NCBI GenBank assembly: GCA_031292565.1
Contig: JARLGW010000008.1
Coordinates: 62,001-126,000 of the forward strand
Direction of reading: 5' to 3'
Length of the DNA: 64,000 nt
From: Paludibacteraceae bacterium
GTDB lineage: Bacteria > Bacteroidota > Bacteroidia > Bacteroidales > Paludibacteraceae
In this document: piece by piece, positions 34,555 through 45,074 of the stretch
Layout: every line of letters starts with the position of its first letter
Position numbering within the stretch: position 1 is the stretch's first letter
The notes under the pieces: generated by a model
What the model was told of the DNA's origin: nothing
The model's input: the letters and a program-made list of their open reading frames with translations, nothing else
Database searches by the model: none
Translations under genes and position numbers: made by a program

Positions 34555-35988
34555 ATGAAAAAATTACTCATTGTCTTTCTTTCCATCTGCGGAAGTTTAT
34601 CTCTTTTTGCCGAGAAACAATTGGATGTTTCCAACCCATGGGATGCCGTTAATGATGTTTTGAAAAACATCAAAGATCCTGAATTTAATAAGGATAGGGT
34701 ATTTAATATCTTAGACTTTGGTGCAAAACCCGGGGTTGAGGACTATAAAATTAATGCCATCAACAGTGCTATTAATGCCTGCTCACAAAAAGGTGGTGGC
34801 ATTGTACTTGTGCCTAAAGGCATCTTTTACACCGGGCCTATCACACTAAAAAGCAACGTGAACCTACACCTTGAAGACGGTGCTGTGATAAGATTCTCAA
34901 CAAACCCTAGTGATTATGAGCCTTTTGTACTTACCCGTTGGGAAGGTTGGGATTGTATCAATTTTCATCCATTAATTTACGCGTATGGCGAAACAAACGT
35001 GGCCATCACGGGGAAAGGTACGTTGGACGGACAGGCGAATAACTATAACTGGTGGCCTTGGAAAGGAAAAAAAGAGTTTGGATGGAAAGAAGGCATGACA
35101 AGTCAGGAATGGAATCGATCAGAAGAAAACGGCGGACGAAACCGTTTGTCCAAAATGGAAGAAGACAACGTTCCTTGCCAAAAACGTATTATGACTCAGG
35201 AAGATTGCCTACGCCCTACTTTTGTAGAACCATATAACTGCAAAAACGTTTTGTTGGAAGGTTTCACCCTTATCAACTCACCATTTTGGTGCCTGCACCC
35301 ATTTATGAGCGAAAACGTAACCGTAAGAGGCGTAACCGTAAGTAGCCACGGGCCAAACAACGATGGTTGCGACCCTGAATCATGCAAAAATGTATTAATC
35401 GAAAAATGTTCTTTCAATACTGGCGATGACTGTATTGCCATCAAATCAGGTAAAAACAACGATGGACGGAGATGGGATAAACCTTCTGAAAACATTGTAA
35501 TCAGAAATTGTGAAATGAAGGATGGACACGGAGGTGTAGTACTAGGTAGCGAAATATCGGGTAATGTACGCAACGTTTGGGTAGAAAATTGTACTATGAA
35601 TAGCCCGGAACTGGATCGTGTAATCCGCATCAAATCAAATCCGATTAGAGGTGGAAAATTGGAAAACTTCTTTATCCGCAACATCAAGGTGGGGCAATGT
35701 GCCGAAGCCGTGTTCCGTGTTGAAATGAAATACGAAAAAGTAGTGGATGGACCTAACATGCCATTGGTTAAAAACTTCATCATTGAAAACGTAAACTGTG
35801 GCAAAAGCAGATATGGCGTTTACATCGACGGTTTTGATAAAACGCCTCAAAAACAAGTAACGGGTATTACCTTTAAAAACTGTATATTTAATAATGTAGC
35901 CACTCCTTACAAAATTGTAGGTGCTGAAAATATAGTTTTTGACAACGTTTTAATAAACGGCGAAAAAGTAAATTATCAAGAAAAATAA
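34555..35988 (+). CDS. Glycoside hydrolase family 28 (polygalacturonase-like)
   Basis: 477-aa exported enzyme that hydrolyses galacturonan chains or related pectin parts. The signal peptide is MKKLLIVFLSICGSLSLFA. The right-handed beta-helix carries all GH28 catalytic signatures: NDGCD (Asn269, Asp270, Asp273), GDDC (Asp291-Asp292), GHGG (His325) and RIK (358-360). The intervening insert at 160-215 has NWWPWKG, typical of exo-acting or rhamnogalacturonan types in Bacteroidetes. Together with the PL1 lyase at 7550 it indicates pectin use. No SusC/SusD pair lies nearby. Confidence 0.92.
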   Translation: MKKLLIVFLSICGSLSLFAEKQLDVSNPWDAVNDVLKNIKDPEFNKDRVFNILDFGAKPGVEDYKINAINSAINACSQKGGGIVLVPKGIFYTGPITLKSNVNLHLEDGAVIRFSTNPSDYEPFVLTRWEGWDCINFHPLIYAYGETNVAITGKGTLDGQANNYNWWPWKGKKEFGWKEGMTSQEWNRSEENGGRNRLSKMEEDNVPCQKRIMTQEDCLRPTFVEPYNCKNVLLEGFTLINSPFWCLHPFMSENVTVRGVTVSSHGPNNDGCDPESCKNVLIEKCSFNTGDDCIAIKSGKNNDGRRWDKPSENIVIRNCEMKDGHGGVVLGSEISGNVRNVWVENCTMNSPELDRVIRIKSNPIRGGKLENFFIRNIKVGQCAEAVFRVEMKYEKVVDGPNMPLVKNFIIENVNCGKSRYGVYIDGFDKTPQKQVTGITFKNCIFNNVATPYKIVGAENIVFDNVLINGEKVNYQEK

Positions 35989-36003
35989 ATACAATGTTGG
36001 CAT

Positions 36004-36037
36004 AAAAAAGGTCGTGTTTTTATCCACGGCCTTTTTT
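36004..36037 (+). terminator. Terminator after the GH28 gene
   Basis: 13-bp stem AAAAAAGGTCGTG / CACGGCCTTTTTT with one G-U pair, ending in a T-run. Confidence 0.8.
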
Positions 36038-36116
36038 ATGCTTATCCCTATTCATTTAAATAATTTACGAAACTCATTTTTATTTGTTAAAACCCTCCCT
36101 GTACAAAATATTTTTC

Positions 36117-36124
36117 TACTTTTG
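36117..36124 (+). promoter_or_regulatory. -7 promoter box for the YfhO-like gene
   Basis: TACTTTTG, 48 bases before ATG 36172. Confidence 0.45.
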
Positions 36125-36171
36125 CATAATTTTTCCAGTAATCGTACCTATTCAGAATCAAATAAAATATT

Positions 36172-38670
36172 ATGAAACAAAGTATTGGCAAAAACTACTG
36201 GCCACATATCGTTGCAATTATTTCATTTCTAGTTATTTCGTTCTATTATTTCTCTCCGGTACTGGATGGGAAAGAGTTAGTTGGTCACGATACCGAAAGC
36301 TGGATCTGGATGTATCAGGAAGCAAAAGTGTATAATGAAACTCACGACGAACCTACATTGTGGACAAACAGTATGTTTGGCGGTATGCCTACTTATCAAA
36401 TTGGGGTGCCCAAACACGTTAATGTTCTAACTATTCTCAACACCCCAATGAGTATTTTTCCTCGAACGGTATACACGCTGTTGGCCTATTTAATCGGTTT
36501 TTATATTTTACTAATCTGTTTGGGCGTTAACCCATGGCTAAGCATTGCTTGCTCATGCGCTTTTGCATTCGGCTCCTACAACTTTATTATTCTCGCCGTG
36601 GGGCACAACAGTAAAGCACTGGCAATAGCCTATATGGCTCCTTTAATAGCCAGTGTGATTTTATCTTTCCGAAAGAATAAATGGGTTGGATCCGCACTTT
36701 GCGCGTTATTTTTAGCGTTAGCCATTAGTGCCAATCACCTCCAAATTCTTTACTACACGCTCATCACGTTGGCCATTTACGGAATTTCAGAATTAATATA
36801 TGGCATCATCGAAAAACGTGTAAAAGATATTCTTATAACGCTCGGATTATTAGTAGGTGCCGCGGCCATTGCCGTTGGGCTCAACGCATCCTTGCTTTTA
36901 ACCACAAAAGAATATAGTGATTACACCATGCGTGGTAAATCCAACGGGTTATCCACCGCGTTGGATAAAGACAGCCATCAAGAAGGCTTGAACAAAGACT
37001 ATATCACCCAATGGAGCTATGATATTGACGAAACCATGACATTGCTTATACCTAACTACAAAGGCGGTGCCAGTCAGGAAAAACTTTCGGCCACATCCAA
37101 TACTGCAGCAAAACTACGGGAAATGAACGTGCAGGATGTGGACAACATTATGCAAACCACCCCGATGCCAACATACTGGGGTACACAACCATATACATCA
37201 GGACCTGTATATATAGGAGCCATTGTCTGCTTCTTATTCGTGCTAGGATTATTCTTGGTGAATGGCCGAAACAAGTGGTGGTTGCTGGCGGTAACGGTAA
37301 TAGCCATCATGCTATCATGGGGGAAAAACTTCATGCCGCTTACCGGCCTTTTCATCAACCATGTGCCGATGTACAACATGTTTAGAGCCGTGTCGATGAC
37401 CCTTGTTATGGCCGGGTTTAGCATGACGGTAATGGCGGCTTTGGCGTTGAAAGAAATATTTAACTCCGAAATAAACAAAGAAAAGAAAACAAAAGCCTTA
37501 TATATTTCTGCCGGAATAGTAGGCGGAATTTCTTTGATCTTTGCTCTAATGCCAAGTCTTGCGGGCAACTTTAAGGGTGCTGGCGATGCCATGCTAACCA
37601 GCTACGGATTCCCTGAATTTATAACGAAGACGTTGCCAATGGATAGAGCCGATTTGCTCCGTTCGGATGCTTTCCGCTCGTTTATTTTTATTGCGCTTAC
37701 ATTTGGTGTACTTTGGTATTGGGTAAATAAAACCATCAAACCACAAATTGTTTACGTGGCCTTGGCTGTGCTATTTTTAGCAGATATGGTTCCTGTTGCA
37801 AAACGTTACTTGAATAAAGATAATTTTCAAGAAAAACACGTTGGAGAATATTTTTCACCATCGAATGCTGATAAATCAATTCTACGAGATCATTCTGATT
37901 ACAGGGTGCTTGATATTACCGTTGATATTTTCAACAGCTCTAAGCCCGCTTATTTCCATAAAAGTATCGGAGGGTATCATGCCGCTAAATTGCGTCGTTA
38001 TCAAGAATTAATTAATACACATCTTTCACGTGAAATATCCAACATTGGAGCATCATTCCAATCAGCCCAAAAAGCTCAAAGTTTGGAACCTGTAACTCAA
38101 ACCCTGATGCAAAGTCAGGTATTGAATATGCTTAACATGAAGTATCTGATTTTCAACCCGCAGGCCGAACCTTTAGTAAATCCTTTTGCTAACGGAAACG
38201 CGTGGTTTGTTAATACTTGCTACATAGCCCAAACGCCTGATGAGGAAATGCTTAAACTGGGCACTATCAATACTAAAAAAGAATTGGTGGCCGATAAAGA
38301 ATACACGGACTTGATTCCAAAACAAATACAACCGGATACAGCGGCAAAAATTGCATTGACAAGTTATGCTCCTAACGATTTGAAATATAAATCAGAATCG
38401 AAAACCGATCAAGTAGCCGTGTTCTCCGAAATTTATTACGACAAAGGCTGGAATGCCTACGTTGATGGAAAATTAACACCGTATTTCAGAGCAAATTATT
38501 TATTACGAGCGTTGCCTATTAAAGCAGGAGCCCATGAAATTGAATTCCGTTTTGAGCCCAAATCATACAATACAGGGAATGCTATTGCCGACGTATCGTC
38601 CATTCTTTTAGTATTGGCCGTGGGTGGAGTTATATTTTTTGAATACAAGAAAAGGAAAACAAAAGTTTAA
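36172..38670 (+). CDS. YfhO-like multipass membrane protein
   Basis: 832-aa inner-membrane protein of the YfhO family, GT-C-like in layout. An N-terminal helix is followed by a periplasmic loop with GHDTESWIWMYQEA and LWTNSMFGGMPTYQ, then about ten more membrane segments to residue 550. A soluble domain follows, with FSEIYYDKGWNAYVDGK and a GAHEIEFRFEPKSY ending, before a last C-terminal helix. Some Firmicutes relatives glycosylate lipoteichoic acid; in Bacteroidetes the substrate is unknown, but lipid-linked sugar transfer is plausible. The stop overlaps the next start (TAATG). Confidence 0.8.
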   Translation: MKQSIGKNYWPHIVAIISFLVISFYYFSPVLDGKELVGHDTESWIWMYQEAKVYNETHDEPTLWTNSMFGGMPTYQIGVPKHVNVLTILNTPMSIFPRTVYTLLAYLIGFYILLICLGVNPWLSIACSCAFAFGSYNFIILAVGHNSKALAIAYMAPLIASVILSFRKNKWVGSALCALFLALAISANHLQILYYTLITLAIYGISELIYGIIEKRVKDILITLGLLVGAAAIAVGLNASLLLTTKEYSDYTMRGKSNGLSTALDKDSHQEGLNKDYITQWSYDIDETMTLLIPNYKGGASQEKLSATSNTAAKLREMNVQDVDNIMQTTPMPTYWGTQPYTSGPVYIGAIVCFLFVLGLFLVNGRNKWWLLAVTVIAIMLSWGKNFMPLTGLFINHVPMYNMFRAVSMTLVMAGFSMTVMAALALKEIFNSEINKEKKTKALYISAGIVGGISLIFALMPSLAGNFKGAGDAMLTSYGFPEFITKTLPMDRADLLRSDAFRSFIFIALTFGVLWYWVNKTIKPQIVYVALAVLFLADMVPVAKRYLNKDNFQEKHVGEYFSPSNADKSILRDHSDYRVLDITVDIFNSSKPAYFHKSIGGYHAAKLRRYQELINTHLSREISNIGASFQSAQKAQSLEPVTQTLMQSQVLNMLNMKYLIFNPQAEPLVNPFANGNAWFVNTCYIAQTPDEEMLKLGTINTKKELVADKEYTDLIPKQIQPDTAAKIALTSYAPNDLKYKSESKTDQVAVFSEIYYDKGWNAYVDGKLTPYFRANYLLRALPIKAGAHEIEFRFEPKSYNTGNAIADVSSILLVLAVGGVIFFEYKKRKTKV

Positions 38671-39587
38671 TGGAATATATTCATATAGACACATGTCCGG
38701 TTTGTGGCCATAATCATTCAGAATTAGCAAATACCTGTATCGACTATTATGCCACAGGTGAAAAATTCGAGATTTTCCGGTGTGCAAATTGCGGTTTTTT
38801 ATTCACACAAGATTTTCCATCGGAAAATAGTATAGGTCGCTATTACGACACGAAGGATTACATTTCTCATTCGGACACGAACAAAGGCATCGTAAACAAG
38901 TTATATCATATGGTGAGAAACCACATGATGAAGAAAAAAGCCGATATAGTAAGAACCCATACCCACAGCAGTGCACCCTGGTTGCTGGACATTGGTTGCG
39001 GGATTGGCGTTTTTTTGTCCGAAATGGCCAAAAGAGGATGGTCTGTAAAAGGAATAGAAAAAAACAAAGAAGCACGCGAATTTGCACATAGAAATTTTGG
39101 AGTAGCCGTAAATGGCCCCGAAATGCTAGATAAATTTGAGGAATCGTCTTTTGGAGTAATAACGCTTTGGCATTCGTTAGAACATCTTGAAAAATTAAAC
39201 GAAACGCTAAAAAGCATCCATAAACTGTTAGTTGAAAACGGTACCGTGTTTATTGCCGTACCTAATGCAGCTTCGGAAGATGCAGCCCATTACAAAGAGA
39301 TGTGGGCAGCCTACGACGTTCCGCGTCATTTGTGGCATTTCACCCCCGACACGATGCGTTTGCTAGTTGAAAAAAACGGGTTTGGTATTGAAAAAATTTA
39401 TCCGATGCCTTTTGATGCTTTTTATGTGTCTATGCTTACTGAAAAATACAAGAACAACAAATTACATTTTTTATCAGGAGCCATCACCGGGTTAAAATGC
39501 TTTTTTAAGGCATCTAAAAATCCGGGGAAAAGCAGTTCGGTAATTTATGTCCTAAAAAAAGCAGAAACAGTTAACTTTAGAGTTTAA
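38670..39587 (+). CDS. Zinc-ribbon class I SAM-dependent methyltransferase
   Basis: 305-aa protein. An N-terminal four-cysteine zinc ribbon (CPVCG near residue 8, CANCG near residue 41) is followed by a Methyltransf_11/23-type domain with SAM motif LDIGCGIGVFLSEM near residue 108 and the LWHSLEHL motif. The C-terminal part has YDVPRHLWHFTP, typical of methyltransferases in sugar-modifying clusters. It is translationally coupled to the YfhO-like gene (1-base overlap), suggesting it methylates a product of that pathway. Similar in layout to the protein at 51105. Confidence 0.82.
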   Translation: MEYIHIDTCPVCGHNHSELANTCIDYYATGEKFEIFRCANCGFLFTQDFPSENSIGRYYDTKDYISHSDTNKGIVNKLYHMVRNHMMKKKADIVRTHTHSSAPWLLDIGCGIGVFLSEMAKRGWSVKGIEKNKEAREFAHRNFGVAVNGPEMLDKFEESSFGVITLWHSLEHLEKLNETLKSIHKLLVENGTVFIAVPNAASEDAAHYKEMWAAYDVPRHLWHFTPDTMRLLVEKNGFGIEKIYPMPFDAFYVSMLTEKYKNNKLHFLSGAITGLKCFFKASKNPGKSSSVIYVLKKAETVNFRV

Positions 39588-39632
39588 CACGTAAATTTCT
39601 TTATTTTCAAAATAATTGCAAAAAGCAATGCT

Positions 39633-40511
39633 ATGAGAGACAAACAAAAAGTCAAAACAACAAAGTTCTTCAATTCAAACTTAACCACAACCATAAGTAT
39701 TTCATTAGTGCTTTTTTTGGTTGGATTGATTACTGTGCTTAGCCTGTTGGCAAATGAGTTGACCTCTTTTGTAAAGGAAAATATCAGTTTCACCATTGTG
39801 TTGAACGATCAAATATCAGGTCAAGATGTTCACAATCTTGAAGCTGCATTAAAATCAGCACCTTATACAAAATCTATTGAATACATTTCAAAAGAACGAG
39901 CGATTAAAGAACTTGCTACCGAATTGGGAGAAAACCCGCAGAACTTTCTGGGTTACAACCCCTTATTGGCTTCGATAGAAGTGAAAACACATGCAAAATA
40001 CGCTAATGCTAAAGACATGAATACCATCGAGAAACAAATAAAGCTGCTTCCCGGTGTGAAAGAATGTATTTATCAAAAAAACATGATTAACCTGGTGAAT
40101 GATAATATTCAAACTGTTTCCGTTTTTCTTTTAATCATAACCGTATTATTACTTTTTATTTCTATTGGACTGATTAATAATACTATAAGATTACAAATTT
40201 ACTCCAAAAGGTTCACTATAAACACCATGAAACTGGTTGGAGCAACCTCATGGTTCATACGCAAACCATTTCTTGCCAAAAGCATTGTCAATGGCGTTGT
40301 GGCATCCGTTGTTTCGGCCATCCTGTTAGGTGCGTTGCTTTATTATTTACAGACCTATCAACTGGCTATGGTAAGTTTATGGAACGCACCGATGATATTA
40401 ATCACATTTGGTGCAATGCTATTCATGGGCATCGTAATTTCATTCTTCTCTTCCCTGTTTGCAGTAGGAAAATATTTAAGATTCAAAACAAACGATTTAT
40501 ATTACATCTAA
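39633..40511 (+). CDS. ftsX: Cell division protein FtsX
   Basis: 292-aa integral membrane protein that pairs with the ATPase FtsE at the divisome and controls peptidoglycan hydrolases. It has the FtsX layout: cytoplasmic N-terminus, TM1 (about 21-45), a periplasmic domain (to about 160), then three C-terminal helices. LLPGVKECIYQKNMINLVNDN and NTMKLVGATSWFIRKPFLAKS are conserved. It heads the operon with DUF3098, uppP, truB and queA. ftsE is not in the window. Confidence 0.93.
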   Translation: MRDKQKVKTTKFFNSNLTTTISISLVLFLVGLITVLSLLANELTSFVKENISFTIVLNDQISGQDVHNLEAALKSAPYTKSIEYISKERAIKELATELGENPQNFLGYNPLLASIEVKTHAKYANAKDMNTIEKQIKLLPGVKECIYQKNMINLVNDNIQTVSVFLLIITVLLLFISIGLINNTIRLQIYSKRFTINTMKLVGATSWFIRKPFLAKSIVNGVVASVVSAILLGALLYYLQTYQLAMVSLWNAPMILITFGAMLFMGIVISFFSSLFAVGKYLRFKTNDLYYI

Positions 40512-40524
40512 AAACCAAACTAAT

Positions 40525-40761
40525 ATGAGCTCTGAAGAAAAAAAAGGGTTTGCTCTAGGTAAGCAAAACTTAATTTTAATGGCTGTTTCATTTGTACTCA
40601 TTGTATTAGGATTTTTACTTATGACCGGAGGTTCTACCCAAACAACCTTCAATCCTGATATTTTTAGCACACGTAGAATTACAGTGGGTCCAATGCTTTC
40701 GTTGTTCGGATTCTTGGCTATGATTGTTGCTATTTTGTGGAAACCTAAAAATAAAAAATAA
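40525..40761 (+). CDS. DUF3098 small membrane protein
   Basis: 78 aa with two hydrophobic helices (about 16-34 and 54-72) and a short linker [20 protein letters not shown]. The small family is found between ftsX and uppP in Bacteroidetes. Function unknown; the location suggests a role in division or envelope synthesis. The stop overlaps the uppP start (TAATG). Confidence 0.85.
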   Translation: MSSEEKKGFALGKQNLILMAVSFVLIVLGFLLMTGGSTQTTFNPDIFSTRRITVGPMLSLFGFLAMIVAILWKPKNKK

Positions 40762-41567
40762 TGACTTGGATACATAGCATCATTTTAGCAATAGTAGAAG
40801 GCATTACGGAGTTTTTACCCATTTCATCCACCGGGCACATGGCATTGGCTTCGGCTTTTATGGGGATTGAGAAAAACGATTTTACCAAACTTTTTATAGA
40901 GAACATCCAATTTGGCACAATTCTATCGGTAATTGTGCTTTACTGGAAAAAATTCTTTGATTTCAACCGCTTGCAACTATATGTAAAATTACTTGTGGCT
41001 TTTATTCCTGCTGCAATTTTTGGTCTTTTATTCAAAAAACATATCGATGCAGTGCTAGGCAATCCGCTATTCATTGCCTGCACGTTATTTTTCGGTGGCA
41101 TTGTTTTATTGTTTGTTGACAAATGGTTCAACCATCCAACTATTGAATCAGAAGAGAAAATAAACTATAAACAATCATTTATCATCGGATTGTTTCAAGT
41201 ATTAGCAGTTGTACTACCCGGAATAAGCCGTAGTGCAGCAACCATTGTAGGTGGAATGCAACAAAAACTAACAAGAAAGGCGGCGGCCGAATTTTCATTT
41301 TTTCTTGCAGTCCCCACGTTAGCTGGAGCATTTGCAAAAAGCTTATGGGATGCACATAAAGACACCCCTGAACTATTAAACCATCACAACATAACTATAT
41401 TGGCATTAGGCAATTTGATTGGGTTCGTTGTTGCTATGCTAGCCATTAAATTCTTTATAACCTTTTTAACAAAACACGGGTTTAAAGTATTTGGATGGTA
41501 CCGAATAGCTATGGGTGGATTTATTTTGACTTTACTCTGTTGTGGTTATAACTTAAATATTGGTTAA
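40761..41567 (+). CDS. uppP: Undecaprenyl-diphosphate phosphatase
   Basis: 268-aa membrane enzyme that recycles undecaprenyl pyrophosphate to the monophosphate carrier lipid for peptidoglycan and polysaccharide synthesis. The two family motifs are present: [15 protein letters not shown] at residues 12-26 and [13 protein letters not shown] near residue 155. About eight hydrophobic helices. Start and stop both overlap neighbours by one base (TAATG). Confidence 0.96.
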   Translation: MTWIHSIILAIVEGITEFLPISSTGHMALASAFMGIEKNDFTKLFIENIQFGTILSVIVLYWKKFFDFNRLQLYVKLLVAFIPAAIFGLLFKKHIDAVLGNPLFIACTLFFGGIVLLFVDKWFNHPTIESEEKINYKQSFIIGLFQVLAVVLPGISRSAATIVGGMQQKLTRKAAAEFSFFLAVPTLAGAFAKSLWDAHKDTPELLNHHNITILALGNLIGFVVAMLAIKFFITFLTKHGFKVFGWYRIAMGGFILTLLCCGYNLNIG

Positions 41568-42262
41568 TGAATTTTCTCGAAGGAGAAGTACTCTACTTTG
41601 ACAAACCGTTACACTGGACATCGTTTCAGCTGGTAAACAAAGTGAAGTACGCCATTTTGCGAAGCGAAAAAATAAAGAAATTAAAGGTTGGACATGCCGG
41701 CACTCTCGATCCTTTGGCCACAGGGGTGATGATTATTTGCACGGGTAAATCGACCAAACAGATAGAGAGCTATCAAGCTAAAACAAAGGAATATATAGCC
41801 ACACTGAAGCTGGGTGCAACAACACCTTCTTTCGACTTAGAGCACGAGGTTGACCATGAGTATGAAACCAACCACATAACACCGGAGTTGGTAGCACATA
41901 CTTTGGGACAATTTATAGGAGAGATACAGCAAGTACCTCCCGTTTTTTCAGCAGTGAAAGTAAATGGGAAAAGAGCTTTCAGCTATGCCCGTGAAGGCGA
42001 GGCTGTTGAACTAAAAGCCAAAACGTTGGTTATAGATGAAATAGAGGTATTGGATTTCACCCTACCCATCTTGAAAATCAGGGTTGTTTGCAGTAAAGGC
42101 ACATATATCCGGGCATTAGCTAGAGACATAGGTTTAGCCCTGCAAAGCGGAGCACATTTAATAGGCTTGCAACGTACCCGAGTGGGTGAAATTACACTTG
42201 ATAAATGCCTAAGTCTGGACGACTTTACAAAAGAATTAGATAAAAAAACTCAATCATTATAA
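41567..42262 (+). CDS. truB: tRNA pseudouridine(55) synthase TruB
   Basis: Forms pseudouridine 55 in the T-loop of tRNAs. 231 aa, at the short end of the family because the C-terminal PUA region is reduced. [15 protein letters not shown] contains the catalytic Asp, and [11 protein letters not shown] and [15 protein letters not shown] are further family motifs. It overlaps uppP by one base and precedes queA by 11 bases. Confidence 0.96.
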   Translation: MNFLEGEVLYFDKPLHWTSFQLVNKVKYAILRSEKIKKLKVGHAGTLDPLATGVMIICTGKSTKQIESYQAKTKEYIATLKLGATTPSFDLEHEVDHEYETNHITPELVAHTLGQFIGEIQQVPPVFSAVKVNGKRAFSYAREGEAVELKAKTLVIDEIEVLDFTLPILKIRVVCSKGTYIRALARDIGLALQSGAHLIGLQRTRVGEITLDKCLSLDDFTKELDKKTQSL

Positions 42263-42273
42263 TTCAAAAAAAC

Positions 42274-43323
42274 ATGAAGCTTTCAAAGTTTAAATTCGTT
42301 TTACCTGAAGAGCAAATAGCTCTACACCCAACGCCTAATCGAGACGAATCCCGGTTGATGGTTGTCAACAGAAAAACAGGGGAAATAGAACACAAAACTT
42401 TCAAAAATGTATTAGAATACTTTGATGATAAAGATGTATTTATTTTCAACGATACAAAAGTTTTTCCAGCCCGCTTGTACGGAAACAAAGAAAAAACAGG
42501 GGCAAAAATAGAAGTATTTTTATTGAGGGAACTTAACCATGAATTGCGCCTTTGGGACGTGCTGGTTGACCCTGCTCGCAAAATTCGTATCGGAAACAAA
42601 TTATACTTTGGCGAAGATGATTCGTTGGTAGCAGAAGTAATAGATAACACAACATCCCGTGGACGTACGCTTCGTTTCCTTTTCGACGGCGACCACGAGG
42701 AATTCAAAAAAACACTTTATGAATTAGGAGAGACTCCTCTCCCACGGTTTATAAAAAGAGACGTGGAGCCCGAAGATGCCGAACGCTATCAAACAATTTA
42801 TGCCAAGCACGAAGGTGCCGTGGTTGCACCAACGGCTGGGTTGCATTTCAGCCGCGAATTGCTAAAAAGAGCTGAAATTAAGGGAATAGATTTTGCATAC
42901 ATTACGCTACATGCCGGTTTAGGCAACTTCCGCGAAATTGACGTGGAGGACTTAACCAAACACAAAATGGATTCGGAGCAAATGATTATTACCGAAAAGG
43001 CCACTGAAATTGTAAACAAAGCTAGAGATGAAAAACGCAATATATGTGCAGTAGGTACAACCGTGATGCGTGCCATTGAAAGCAGCGTGGGAAGCCAGGG
43101 TCATTTAAAACCTTTTGACGGGTGGACAAACAAATTTATCTTCCCTCCTTACGAATTCAGCGTGGCCAACTCTATGATTACAAATTTTCATCTACCCTAC
43201 TCCACTTTGTTGATGATGGTATGTGCTTTTGGCGATTATGATAACATCATAAACGCTTATCAGGTAGCTATGAAAGAAGGGTATCGGTTTGGCACTTACG
43301 GTGATGCTATGCTTATTATTTAA
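42274..43323 (+). CDS. queA: S-adenosylmethionine:tRNA ribosyltransferase-isomerase QueA
   Basis: Transfers and isomerises the ribose of SAM to 7-aminomethyl-7-deazaguanine in tRNA, giving epoxyqueuosine. 349 aa, normal length. [33 protein letters not shown], and APTAGLHFS with the following [11 protein letters not shown]-type stretch are family hallmarks, as is [15 protein letters not shown] at the end. Last gene of the ftsX operon. Confidence 0.96.
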   Translation: MKLSKFKFVLPEEQIALHPTPNRDESRLMVVNRKTGEIEHKTFKNVLEYFDDKDVFIFNDTKVFPARLYGNKEKTGAKIEVFLLRELNHELRLWDVLVDPARKIRIGNKLYFGEDDSLVAEVIDNTTSRGRTLRFLFDGDHEEFKKTLYELGETPLPRFIKRDVEPEDAERYQTIYAKHEGAVVAPTAGLHFSRELLKRAEIKGIDFAYITLHAGLGNFREIDVEDLTKHKMDSEQMIITEKATEIVNKARDEKRNICAVGTTVMRAIESSVGSQGHLKPFDGWTNKFIFPPYEFSVANSMITNFHLPYSTLLMMVCAFGDYDNIINAYQVAMKEGYRFGTYGDAMLII

Positions 43324-43392
43324 ATAAATGTGTGGGTTCTTGTAAATTTCATCTGACTTTAGAAAAAGTTTTTCTTCACAAAAGTTATCATT

Positions 43393-45063
43393 ATGAATAA
43401 AAAAAATTATCTATTTATATTCTTGGCAGGTATTTTTTTCATCAATGCCAATGTTTTTGGCGAAGAAAAAAAACAGTCGGAACGCAATTTTGAGATCAGC
43501 AAGAACCTGGACATATACAATTCTTTATTTCGGGAACTCGATCTTTTTTACGTGGATTCCATCAAGCCTAAAAAGCTTATCACGGAAAGCATAAATGATA
43601 TGCTAGGAACCTTAGATCCTTATACTGACTATATCCCGGAGGAAGAAACGAAGGACTTAAAGTTTATGACCACGGGCGAATATGGTGGCGTGGGTGCACT
43701 GATTTCGCAAAACAAGGACAATGAGATTTGCATCGCCGAGCCTTATGAAGGAAAACCTGCTGACAAGGCGGGACTGAAAGCCGGAGATATAATCAGGGAA
43801 ATAGATGGGGTAAAGCTTAAAGGAAAAACTGTTTCCGACGTAAGCGATTTATTAAAAGGGCAACCTGCCACTTCGGTGAAAATTACTATAGAACGTTACA
43901 ACGAAAAAAGCCCCATAGTAAAAACCATCAACAGAGAAAAAATTCAAATAAACCCGGTAAGCTATTATGGGGTAGTTGGGGATAAAATAGGTTACATCCT
44001 GTTGAACCAATTCACCGACAAAGCCGGAGACGGAATAAAAGCCGCCATCCTGGATTTAAAAAACAACCATCATATTGAATCTCTCGTTCTTGATTTAAGG
44101 AGCAACCCAGGTGGATTGTTGGATCAAGCTGTGGCTATTACAAACTTCTTCGTTCCTGAAGGGTTGGAAATACTATCAACAAAAGGGAAAGTGAAACAAT
44201 GGGACGTTACTTACAAAACAACCCAAGCTCCTATTGTACCGGATATGCCTCTTGCCGTATTGGTAAACAGCAATACGGCTTCAGCTTCCGAAATTGTTTC
44301 GGGTGCCATGCAGGATCTTGATCGTGGTGTTGTAATAGGAACCCGTTCTTACGGAAAAGGATTAGTACAAGCCACACGCGAAATAAGCTATAACGGACAT
44401 TTAAAGGTGACTACGGCAAAATATTACACACCTAGCGGCAGATGTATCCAAGCCATTGATTACGCTCACCGTAACGAAGATGGCAGTATTGCTCGCATAC
44501 CGGATAGCCTTACACACGCATTTAAAACTAAAAACGGGCGTACTGTAAAAGACGGGGGTGGTATAACTCCCGATATAGAAGTAAAAAATGAGCAAAAAAT
44601 GAATATTTCTTACTACTTGTACAGCAAAAACATGATTTTTGATTTTGCAACTCAATACGCTGCAAAGAATAAAAAGATAGCCAGCCCTGAAGAATTCAAA
44701 TTGACGGATAAAGATTATGACGACTTTAAGGCATTCTTAAAAAGCCGGAATTTTTCTTATACTTTGAAAAGTGCGGAATCTTTACACAAATTAAAAGAGA
44801 TGGCTGATTACGAGGGTTATGGCGATTTATCAAAAGATGAATTTTCAGCTCTTGAAAAGAAATTGACGGCCAACACCGACCGTGATTTGGATTTATTCAA
44901 ATCGGACATTGAGGACATGCTTAACGCCGAAATTATCAAACGCTACTACTACCAACAGGGAAGCATACGTTACACCTTAAAATCAGACCCAGAGCTCAAA
45001 AAGGCACTTGAGATTTTAGGAGATAAAGAAAAGTACAAGTCTATTCTAAATCCGAAGAAGTAG
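43393..45063 (+). CDS. S41 family C-terminal processing peptidase
   Basis: 556-aa exported serine protease of the CtpA/Prc group, which trims or degrades envelope proteins. Signal peptide at residues 1-23; PDZ domain at about 90-170 (GEYGGVGALIS, PADKAGLKAGDIIREIDG). In the peptidase domain the catalytic Ser is probably Ser297 (TASASE) with Lys322 (SYGKGLVQ), 25 residues apart as in D1 protease. The C-terminal extension of about 170 residues is helical and charged. It may be cotranscribed with the flippase 12 bases downstream. Confidence 0.92.
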   Translation: MNKKNYLFIFLAGIFFINANVFGEEKKQSERNFEISKNLDIYNSLFRELDLFYVDSIKPKKLITESINDMLGTLDPYTDYIPEEETKDLKFMTTGEYGGVGALISQNKDNEICIAEPYEGKPADKAGLKAGDIIREIDGVKLKGKTVSDVSDLLKGQPATSVKITIERYNEKSPIVKTINREKIQINPVSYYGVVGDKIGYILLNQFTDKAGDGIKAAILDLKNNHHIESLVLDLRSNPGGLLDQAVAITNFFVPEGLEILSTKGKVKQWDVTYKTTQAPIVPDMPLAVLVNSNTASASEIVSGAMQDLDRGVVIGTRSYGKGLVQATREISYNGHLKVTTAKYYTPSGRCIQAIDYAHRNEDGSIARIPDSLTHAFKTKNGRTVKDGGGITPDIEVKNEQKMNISYYLYSKNMIFDFATQYAAKNKKIASPEEFKLTDKDYDDFKAFLKSRNFSYTLKSAESLHKLKEMADYEGYGDLSKDEFSALEKKLTANTDRDLDLFKSDIEDMLNAEIIKRYYYQQGSIRYTLKSDPELKKALEILGDKEKYKSILNPKK

Positions 45064-45074
45064 ATAATAAAAAA

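Noticed and set aside
35196-35804. Long open frame on the minus strand inside the GH28 gene (about 202 codons)
   Set aside because: It lies wholly opposite a gene with all GH28 catalytic motifs, and its translation shows no domain or signal.
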